A stretch of DNA of 40,189 nucleotides from IMG/VR virus record IMGVR_UViG_3300042562_001705, positions 1 to 40,189 of that record; one strand, given 5' to 3'. A model generated the notes under the pieces. The model searched no databases and had not been told where the DNA came from. It saw only the letters and a list, made by a program, of their open reading frames with translations. Below, piece by piece: positions 27,118 to 34,478 of this stretch. Position 1 is the stretch's first letter. Every line of letters begins with the position of its first letter. The translations under genes and the position numbers were made by a program. Source of the DNA: a virus.

Positions 27118-28856
27118 AATTAAGTATAATAATATCTTCATACAAATTTAAGCAATATATTAAAGAATGCGTCGATTCTATTTTACGGCAGCGCATGTAC
27201 TTTGAATATGAAATCGTCATACGAGACGATGGCACAAACGATGGAACGCACGAATATTTACTGTCGTTGTACGGGAATAACGATAAGATAAAGCTGTTGG
27301 ATTCTGCAACGAACGTTGGCGCGGCAAAAAACCTCATTACATTGTTGAACTCCACGTCCGGAGAATATGTAGCACACCTAGACGGTGACGATGTATTGTG
27401 CGACGCCGACCACTATCAACGGTCGGTAGACTTTTTAGATGCAAATCAAGAATACGCGATGACAAGTGGAGGTTACAAATATATAAAGGGGGGAGAGATA
27501 ACCCCGGTGGAACATTGGTTGTGTGGCGGAAAGCAAGTCGTAGAATTAAAAGATCTGTTAGTGGAAAATTACATATCTCTTGGTCGGGTATTTAAAAAAT
27601 TCAATGTACCAGAACGGCTATTTGACGGCGCAATATATCCAGACTGGATCATGAATTTTGAAATATTGAAGGCTGGTAAGGGGTATTGTTTCGTTAACAA
27701 CTTAGTTGGATATTATCGCATTCACAGCGGCGGGATGTTCACGATGGGCACTGACGAAGAAAAAAACAGAAAAAAAGAAATAGAAAAACTCGAATTAACC
27801 AAGAGATACACGTTATTTAAAAATAAAGTAATTACCATAGTTGATAGTTATGTCCGCAACGATTCTGTAAAAAATAAGCTGTCAAACATGCTTGACTGGT
27901 TAAATACCGACGGACACGAGATTTTATTGGTGTCGAATACGGTCATAGACCCGGAACTAATAAAAAAGACAAAGTTTTATTTATATGATAGTAGAAATCA
28001 ACTGTTCAAAGAAAAATATGAAAACGTACCATCGGTAGATCTTTGGCGGGGATATGATACTTTTGCAATCCACGATATAGTTTTCGATTTTCAAAGGCAC
28101 GGGCTGTCCGTGTTAATAAATCTATTTAATTCTTTGTTATATGCTAAAAGCCAAGGATATGTGTATTTTCAAAGATTTGAAGTGGACGATTTATACGGGG
28201 TACATTCTAGGGATTTTATTTCAAAAGTACCGGAAAAATGTCACGTGGAAAATAAGAAGGGACTATTTTATTACAATAAACAAAATAACCCACCGGACGT
28301 TTCTTTCCATTATTATTACTGCGAGATTGATCACTTTCTAAACAAAGTTAAAAAAATAACGTGCGAGTCAGATTACGTAGAATATCTGCGCAATTTTTAT
28401 GGTAACAAAGACTTTAAAATTGTAGAAACATTTATATATGACAATTTAACGGCGAATGGAGATTGCGAGATTTTATCACGGTCGGGGAACCAGATGCAGA
28501 CAGAAGATTTCACCGACACCCAGTGGAACACGGAAACGTCTGCTAGCGGACTTGATAAAAAATATCGCGACTGTGCAACTAAGATATATCAAATAAAACC
28601 TTTACATGGTGCAATAAACGCATTAGGATACGTGGTATTTACTTATTCATATAAAGATTCGCACACGCAACGTAGAATAGAAGTGGAAACCGACGATGGA
28701 AACATTACCAATCTTGTTCATGCGACGTATTCTATGGGCGGCTGGGTGTGGAATATGTTACCGGACAAATGCAAATCAATTATTGTTTATGACGGCGACG
28801 TACTACTATATAAAGAATATGTTAGCGAGTGCATTTCTTACATCAACTTTAATTAA
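27114..28856 (+). CDS. GT2-family glycosyltransferase with C-terminal extension
   Basis: A 580-aa protein from ATG 27114, chosen because KLSIIISSYKFKQYIKECVD is the normal first strand of GT2 enzymes; an in-frame upstream ATG would add 20 unrelated residues. The GT-A domain (about 1-230) shows EIVIRDDGTNDGT, NVGAAKNL and the metal-binding D-x-D in YVAHLDGDDVL. Residues about 270-450 (EILLVSNTVIDPELI, KFYLYDSRNQLF, YFQRFEVDD) resemble a second glycosyltransferase-like domain seen in other viral sugar enzymes. The C-terminal 100 residues look like a beta-sandwich, similar in style to the linker regions in the two large fusion enzymes. Donor and acceptor are unknown. Confidence 0.85.
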   Translation: MKLSIIISSYKFKQYIKECVDSILRQRMYFEYEIVIRDDGTNDGTHEYLLSLYGNNDKIKLLDSATNVGAAKNLITLLNSTSGEYVAHLDGDDVLCDADHYQRSVDFLDANQEYAMTSGGYKYIKGGEITPVEHWLCGGKQVVELKDLLVENYISLGRVFKKFNVPERLFDGAIYPDWIMNFEILKAGKGYCFVNNLVGYYRIHSGGMFTMGTDEEKNRKKEIEKLELTKRYTLFKNKVITIVDSYVRNDSVKNKLSNMLDWLNTDGHEILLVSNTVIDPELIKKTKFYLYDSRNQLFKEKYENVPSVDLWRGYDTFAIHDIVFDFQRHGLSVLINLFNSLLYAKSQGYVYFQRFEVDDLYGVHSRDFISKVPEKCHVENKKGLFYYNKQNNPPDVSFHYYYCEIDHFLNKVKKITCESDYVEYLRNFYGNKDFKIVETFIYDNLTANGDCEILSRSGNQMQTEDFTDTQWNTETSASGLDKKYRDCATKIYQIKPLHGAINALGYVVFTYSYKDSHTQRRIEVETDDGNITNLVHATYSMGGWVWNMLPDKCKSIIVYDGDVLLYKEYVSECISYINFN

Positions 28857-28864
28857 AACTTAAT

Positions 28865-31693
28865 ATGAAAATTATAAATATAACGCCGGGAATCATTGCC
28901 ATTCCACCAAATGGCTGGGGGGCAGTGGAAAAAATTATTTGGGATTACCACACAGAATGGACGCGGCTGGGAATTAAGAGCGAAATAAAGTACTTGAGTG
29001 ACACCACTTATAACGATAGCACCGTCGTACACGTTCACGTCGCCAACTTAGCTAACATGTGTCACGATAGAAACATCCCGTACGTTTTTACAATCCACGA
29101 TCATCATGCATTTTTATATGGAAGAGACTCGCAGTGTTTCAGGGACAATCTAAAAGCAATTGAAAACAGTATAATTTCACTCTCGCCGTGCAAATACTTG
29201 GTGGACTTTTTTGGTAATAAAAAATTAAGATATTTTTCTCACGCGGTAAACACGGACACCTTCGTCAACAAAAAATACACGGTTCCAAACGACAAAATTC
29301 TTTGCGTTGCTAACAATGGATATTCACACGACCAGTCGGTAGACAGAAAAGGATTCGCGATTGCAATCGAGGCTGCAATGCGGCTAGACTTACAAATTAC
29401 AATAGCCGGTCCTAAAAACAATAAAAACTTTTTCGATATACTTTCTCCCGAACTTAATAATTACAAAAAGTTAACGAAGCTATATGATTTGAACGAGGCC
29501 GACTTGGTAGAATTATACAACAACAATTCTATATTCCTGCACCTGTCGGAATTGGAGGCGGGGCATCCGAACTTAACACTGCTCGAAGCAATGGCGTGCG
29601 GGTTGCCGGTGGTTGGAACGTTTGAATCACCAAAATACAAAGGGATGTATGTCGTGGAACGTAGTGTCGAGTGCGCCGTTGTCGGAATATCGGAAGTAAT
29701 AAAAAATTACAATCAGTACAAACTCGCCGCCGAGGAAAACGCCAAGGAAAACTCATACGCAAATAAGGTGGTTGAAATGGCCGATATATACAACGAATAT
29801 AAAGAAAAAATATTTTCAAATAAAATATTACACAATTATAAAAATTGCAACAAATCTCACCGAGAAGCAGAAAACAATATATCCATTACATTCAACGATG
29901 GACCAAAGGTCGAGATCACCGGGCCGGTAGAAAAAAAGTATAAGATCAGGTTCGTTGATTCAAAGACTAGCGAATGTATCCACGAAGCGCAAATATATAA
30001 CAATATGTGGACGGTGGCCAGCCGCAGATATTTTATAAAATGGAAGATAGAAATATTTGAAATGTTTGTCGATGGAACGGAATCCTTGGTAAAAGAATAC
30101 ATTTTAAACTTGAGAAACAGGCGCGTTAAAATAGTACTGGACACCGAGAGTCTGGGTGATTTAATTGCATTTGTTGAACCGGTGAGTGAGTTCCAGAAAC
30201 AGCATCAGGCTAACGTCGATTGTGTAGTATATAACGCCGCGCTGCGAAATATATTTAAAAAGAGTTACACCAACATTAATTTCTTGGATGTTAATGGGAG
30301 CGGCGATGAGTATTTTGCTACATATTGGATTGGGTATTTTAACGACTGGGCAGATAGAATAACCAACGACCCACGCACGATTTCGTTGACGGCGGTGCCG
30401 GGAACTATCCTTGGCATAGGAACAATGGAACTGCGCCCAAATTTATCATTTCACAAAAAAGTCCGAGACTCAGCACAAAAGAAATACGTGTGTATATGCA
30501 CGCAAAGCACTGCACAATGTAAATATTGGAATAACCCAAACGGGTGGAAGACTCTTATAGCATATTTAAACGGCCTTGGTATGGAAGTTTGGTGCATCGA
30601 TCTTCACAATAACTACGGAAGTAATGTGATGAACCAAATGCCGGTGGGGGCGATTGACAAAACCGGGGAATTGTCGCTTGAAGAGCGGATGGCTCAAATA
30701 GAAGGCGCAGAATTCTTCGTTGGCCTTGGCTCTGGCATGTCTTGGTTGGCATGGGCGGTCGGCAAACCGGTGATACTAATCAGCGGGTTTAGTCAACGTT
30801 GGGCGGAGTTTTTTACTCCACACAGAATCATAAACGACGACTTTTTTAATCCTCGGCGGCTGTTTGATAAATTTCCGTGCCACGGGTGCTGGAACGATCC
30901 GTCTTGCCGATTTGACAAAGGCGACTGGATGTGGTGTCCGCGTGGAAAAGATTTTGAATGCACAAAAAGCATTAAACCGGAACAGGTTATAGAACACGTA
31001 AACCAAATAATAAACAAGAAAGACAATCCAGAATTTGATTATAATCCACAACCAACGTGGTCAAAATATCTGCTGCACAGAGAATTATTGGAAGATACGA
31101 GCATATATGAAAAATTGTTTCAGGTCGAACCCGGTGACGTGGTAATGGATGTTGGTGCCCACGTTGGGGCGTTTTGCCAATCTATCAAACCACACAGCCC
31201 CTCGAAAATCTTTGCTGTTGAGCCGAGTCAGTTGCGAGGAAATACACTAAAGCGCAATCTAAAAGATGTTAACGCCGTAATTATCAACAAAGGAATACTC
31301 GACACGGTTAAAACAATACCCGGAGGGTTGTTATTTGATGGAATTGTGGAGGATTTGCATTGTACCACGTTCAGAAACATCATAGATGAACATCACATAT
31401 CAAAGATAGATTTCTTAAAACTTGATTGTGAGGGCGGAGAGTACGATATTATAAACTTAGAAAATATCGAATGGATAAAGGCCAACGTGAGTAAAATATC
31501 GGGGGAATGGCACCTTCACGGACCAGCCCTTCGCGAAAAGTTCAGAAGTTTCAGGGATAACATACTGGTCAATTTCAAGACGTATTATGTGTATAGCGTC
31601 GATAACGTCGATATTAAATGGAGTCTTTTCACCGAGGACTTTTTGCAGCGATATACCGATATACATCTTTACATAGATAACCGAACACCATAA
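28865..31693 (+). CDS. GT4 / autotransporter-type O-heptosyltransferase / FkbM methyltransferase fusion
   Basis: A 942-aa protein. Residues 1-320 are a GT4-like domain (NGWGAVEKIIWDYH; AGHPNLTLLEAMACGLPVVG). Residues about 338-415 are a beta-rich strand-loop-strand region. Residues about 419-720 resemble bacterial autotransporter O-heptosyltransferases (TibC/BAHT, GT9-like): KIVLDTESLGDLIAFVEPV, NPNGWKTLIAYLNGLGMEVW, FVGLGSGMSWLAWAVGKPVI, and a cysteine cluster C672-x2-C675, C691, C699 (FPCHGC; DWMWCPRGKDFEC) like the family's iron-binding motif. Residues 733-942 are an FkbM-type O-methyltransferase (VMDVGAHVGAF; FLKLDCEGGEYDII). In bacteria BAHT enzymes put heptose on Ser of adhesins. Here the acceptor may be a virion or host surface protein. 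Confidence 0.88.
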   Translation: MKIINITPGIIAIPPNGWGAVEKIIWDYHTEWTRLGIKSEIKYLSDTTYNDSTVVHVHVANLANMCHDRNIPYVFTIHDHHAFLYGRDSQCFRDNLKAIENSIISLSPCKYLVDFFGNKKLRYFSHAVNTDTFVNKKYTVPNDKILCVANNGYSHDQSVDRKGFAIAIEAAMRLDLQITIAGPKNNKNFFDILSPELNNYKKLTKLYDLNEADLVELYNNNSIFLHLSELEAGHPNLTLLEAMACGLPVVGTFESPKYKGMYVVERSVECAVVGISEVIKNYNQYKLAAEENAKENSYANKVVEMADIYNEYKEKIFSNKILHNYKNCNKSHREAENNISITFNDGPKVEITGPVEKKYKIRFVDSKTSECIHEAQIYNNMWTVASRRYFIKWKIEIFEMFVDGTESLVKEYILNLRNRRVKIVLDTESLGDLIAFVEPVSEFQKQHQANVDCVVYNAALRNIFKKSYTNINFLDVNGSGDEYFATYWIGYFNDWADRITNDPRTISLTAVPGTILGIGTMELRPNLSFHKKVRDSAQKKYVCICTQSTAQCKYWNNPNGWKTLIAYLNGLGMEVWCIDLHNNYGSNVMNQMPVGAIDKTGELSLEERMAQIEGAEFFVGLGSGMSWLAWAVGKPVILISGFSQRWAEFFTPHRIINDDFFNPRRLFDKFPCHGCWNDPSCRFDKGDWMWCPRGKDFECTKSIKPEQVIEHVNQIINKKDNPEFDYNPQPTWSKYLLHRELLEDTSIYEKLFQVEPGDVVMDVGAHVGAFCQSIKPHSPSKIFAVEPSQLRGNTLKRNLKDVNAVIINKGILDTVKTIPGGLLFDGIVEDLHCTTFRNIIDEHHISKIDFLKLDCEGGEYDIINLENIEWIKANVSKISGEWHLHGPALREKFRSFRDNILVNFKTYYVYSVDNVDIKWSLFTEDFLQRYTDIHLYIDNRTP

Positions 31694-31754
31694 CTAAATT
31701 GCACCGAAAACCACAGGATAACTATATATATAGATATAAAACGTTACATATTAT

Positions 31755-32387
31755 ATGAAAAAAGCATCTGGAAAAAGCAACATCGACATCGTTAAAAACT
31801 ATTTAAGCGGCGAGCGCCCATTTATCCAAGTCGGATACACGGGAGATGTCAATAAATACATTATCAGAAAAGAGGGAGAAACTTGGTCGGACTCTGGCGG
31901 AAAAAACTGGATACAGACTAAGAGTGGACCACAGACCGTGACCCCGCTTATGGACATGATTAGAGAGGAAACGAACGACAAATGCGCGTGCTGTGGCCGG
32001 GAGATTAGATGGGGCAACAAATACGACAGAAAAATGTTTAATAAGACCACAAAATGTTTCGACTGCTTGGTTGAAGAAGAAACACAACTTAGAATAAAGG
32101 GGCAGTATAAGCTGTACGAGACTAGGAAGCTGTTGGAGAACGAACTATCCTATTTGAAGGATATAAAGCAAAAGTTGAAAGAAAGCAAAGAATACCTCAA
32201 AACTGAGAAAAAGATCACGTTCGTAAATTCCAACGGGTTGGTAGAAGAATGGACCAACGACGCAAGAGTTGGGCTTGAGAAAAACGTACAAAAAGATTGG
32301 GTTCTCTGTTTAAAGAAAATAGAATCCGCGGAAACCGAACTTAAAAAAGTAAACGATGAAATTAATAGAGTCCTTGAACCAGCATGA
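31755..32387 (+). CDS. Zinc-finger and coiled-coil protein of unknown function
   Basis: A 210-aa protein. Residues about 75-105 contain two CxxC knuckles (KCACCGREIRWGNKY; TKCFDCLVEEE) that would bind one zinc. The N-terminal 70 residues are mixed alpha/beta. The rest is a charged helix pattern (ENELSYLKDIKQKLKES; LKKIESAETELKKVNDE), probably coiled coil. It has no clear Shine-Dalgarno sequence and overlaps the next gene by 32 bases. It lies near the position of the small terminase subunit in T4-like genomes (two genes before the large terminase), but nothing in the sequence identifies it as such; a DNA- or RNA-binding role is inferred from the zinc knuckles. Confidence 0.7.
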   Translation: MKKASGKSNIDIVKNYLSGERPFIQVGYTGDVNKYIIRKEGETWSDSGGKNWIQTKSGPQTVTPLMDMIREETNDKCACCGREIRWGNKYDRKMFNKTTKCFDCLVEEETQLRIKGQYKLYETRKLLENELSYLKDIKQKLKESKEYLKTEKKITFVNSNGLVEEWTNDARVGLEKNVQKDWVLCLKKIESAETELKKVNDEINRVLEPA

Positions 32388-32745
32388 GGTTGTTTTGGCA
32401 ATAGCTGAAAGAATCAATGTAAAGTATCCAGATGCGTTTGGAAGATGCTCGCTGATGGCAGAGGACTTGGCGGTGGAGTTAAAAAAACACGGAATACCGG
32501 CGAGACATGTTATGGGTCAGTTCCAGTTGGACGAACCAACGGCCAGCAAATACACGGACGGCGACAACGACGAACCAGTGGATGAATATCTCGTTGATCA
32601 TGATTGGGTGACGGTTGAAGGTAAGATACTAGACGTTTCGGCCAGACAGTTTAAACGTGATGTTAACGACCAAATTCCAGACGTTGTTTTCATAGATTAT
32701 ACCAGCCCATTATTTTTAAGATACAACGAATTGGGGGAAGCATAA
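32356..32745 (+). CDS. Transglutaminase/papain-like fold protein with Cys-His-Asp triad
   Basis: A 129-aa protein with a pattern typical of small transglutaminase-like/papain-fold proteins: C31 at the start of a helix (GRCSLMAEDLAVELKKHG), a strand IPARHVMGQFQL, H82 in VDHDWVTVEGK and D93 in ILDVSARQF. These give a plausible Cys-His-Asp triad. Such proteins can cleave or cross-link peptides, or be inactive folds. It overlaps the preceding gene by 32 bases and ends 6 bases before the terminase. In this position it might process a head protein or a peptidoglycan/peptide substrate, but substrate and timing are unknown. No alternative start keeps the catalytic cysteine. Confidence 0.7.
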   Translation: MKLIESLNQHEVVLAIAERINVKYPDAFGRCSLMAEDLAVELKKHGIPARHVMGQFQLDEPTASKYTDGDNDEPVDEYLVDHDWVTVEGKILDVSARQFKRDVNDQIPDVVFIDYTSPLFLRYNELGEA

Positions 32746-32751
32746 ATAACT

Positions 32752-34401
32752 ATGGCAACTACAAAGAATATAAAAGACGTAATGCGCGAAGAATACATGA
32801 AGTGCGCAAAAGACCCCATATATTTCATGCGGAAGTATGTAAAAATACAACACCCACAGCGCGGGACTATTGCGTTTTTAACCTACCAGTTTCAGGACAA
32901 AACCTTGGGGGAGCTTGCCAAGTTCAAACGAAACATTATTTTAAAGTCTCGCCAAATGGGTATAACAACACTGGTTGCTGCTTATGCTCTGTGGCTGATG
33001 ACTTTTCACAGCGACAAGGAAATTTTATGCTTATCAATAACACAAGAAACGTCAAAGGCGATAGTAACGAAGGTACGGTTTGCGAACGACAACCTTCCGT
33101 CGTGGTTGAGGGTCAAGGCCGCAACGGACAACCAGCTTTCATTACGATTGGTGAACGGTTCTCAAATACGTGCCGTGTCGTCTGCTGGTTCATCTGGACG
33201 TTCCTCTGCGCTCTCTCTGCTTATTGTTGACGAAGCCGCGTTCATTGACGGAATTGAAGAAATATGGCTGTCAGCACAACCGGCACTGTCCACGGGTGGT
33301 AATGTCATTATACTATCAACCCCGAACGGCGTCGGAAACTTTTTCCACAGAATGTGGATAAAAGAAGATGAACAGGGCGACGACGTGTTAAACCGAATAA
33401 GTTTGCCGTGGCACCTTCACCCAGACCGAGATCAAAAATGGAGAGACGAACAGGCCAAATTATCCGGTGAAAAGGGCTCGGCTCAAGAGTGTGACTGTGA
33501 ATTCAGTACATCCGGAAACACAGTCATTGATATACCAATATTACAGTGGTATGAAAAGACGTATTGCACAGAACCGTTAGAGAAGCGCGGGTTTGACAAA
33601 GGTTATTGGATTTGGAAATACCCGGAACCGGGTAAATCTTATATGGTATGCGCGGACGTGGCCAGAGGGGACGGGCGAGACTTTTCCGGGTGCCACGTAT
33701 TGGACATAGAAAGTTTAGAACAAGTCGCCGAGTACAAGGGCAAGTTACCGACAAAAGAATATGGACGAATGCTGATGGCAGTCGGGTTTGAATATAACAC
33801 TGCGCTACTGGTTCCAGAAAATGCGACTGTTGGTTGGGCGGTAATTCAAGAAATATTGGACGGCGATTATCCCAACCTATTTTACAGCGGCCCGGATATA
33901 CAATACGTAGACGCGGAATCTCAGACAACAAATAAGATAAATTCCGATGAAAAGAAAATGACCCCGGGGTTTACAACGTCAAACAAAACCCGCCCACTTA
34001 TTATATCAAAACTGGAAAGTTATTTTAGAAATAAAGAGGTAATTGTATACAGCAAGAGATTAATTGACGAACTTAACGTGTTTATCTGGAAGTCTGCCGG
34101 GGTATCGTTAAAAGCCGAAGCCATGACCGGTTATAACGACGATTTAGTAATGTCTCTAGGAATAGGGCTGTGGATCAGAGACGTGGCTCTACGGCTTCGT
34201 AAAGATTCTGACACGGCTGTAAAGTCAATTATTTCCAGAATAGGGTCCACCTCGAAAGAACAGGCGGGCAAAAATTTGACATCTTTCATAAAAAGTGGCG
34301 CGGCTAACCCGTGGGGAGTCCACCACAATCCTTGGCAAATGCACGTGGGTGGACCGGGTTCACAATCAAAACCGCAAGATTTGACTTGGCTCTTGCGATA
34401 A
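32752..34401 (+). CDS. 17: Large terminase subunit, gp17-like
   Basis: A 549-aa DNA-packaging motor. The ATPase Walker A is deviant: K65-S-R-Q-M-G70-I-T-T, with Ile where T4 gp17 has Lys. A lysine at the first position may replace it, as proposed for lambda gpA. Walker B is present in SALSLLIVDEAAFIDG, and the coupling motif follows in VIILSTPNGVGN. The C-terminal RNase H-type nuclease has acidic residues D302 (CADVARGDGRDFSG), E356 (LLVPENATVGW) and D463/D464 (GYNDDLVMSLG). The size is close to that of T4 gp17 (610 aa). It docks on the portal encoded next. The motif CATAAATA directly precedes its start. Confidence 0.95.
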   Translation: MATTKNIKDVMREEYMKCAKDPIYFMRKYVKIQHPQRGTIAFLTYQFQDKTLGELAKFKRNIILKSRQMGITTLVAAYALWLMTFHSDKEILCLSITQETSKAIVTKVRFANDNLPSWLRVKAATDNQLSLRLVNGSQIRAVSSAGSSGRSSALSLLIVDEAAFIDGIEEIWLSAQPALSTGGNVIILSTPNGVGNFFHRMWIKEDEQGDDVLNRISLPWHLHPDRDQKWRDEQAKLSGEKGSAQECDCEFSTSGNTVIDIPILQWYEKTYCTEPLEKRGFDKGYWIWKYPEPGKSYMVCADVARGDGRDFSGCHVLDIESLEQVAEYKGKLPTKEYGRMLMAVGFEYNTALLVPENATVGWAVIQEILDGDYPNLFYSGPDIQYVDAESQTTNKINSDEKKMTPGFTTSNKTRPLIISKLESYFRNKEVIVYSKRLIDELNVFIWKSAGVSLKAEAMTGYNDDLVMSLGIGLWIRDVALRLRKDSDTAVKSIISRIGSTSKEQAGKNLTSFIKSGAANPWGVHHNPWQMHVGGPGSQSKPQDLTWLLR

Positions 34402-34436
34402 TATACGCCTATATGTTTATAAAATACACCGGATGT

Positions 34437-34445
34437 ATATTTATA
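34437..34445 (+). promoter_or_regulatory. Recurrent ATATTTATA motif before portal gene
   Basis: Exact ATATTTATA, 33 bases before the ATG at 34479, in the 77-base gap after the terminase gene. A second similar element, TTATAAAATA (34417-34426), lies upstream. The gap otherwise holds only AT-rich leader. Confidence 0.4.
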
Positions 34446-34478
34446 AGATGTGCGCTCATATATATACACATATAACTT

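Noticed and set aside
32802-33230. A 142-aa plus-strand frame overlapping the terminase ATPase
   Set aside because: The terminase frame carries all ATPase motifs; the alternative frame encodes Cys-rich, non-homologous sequence.
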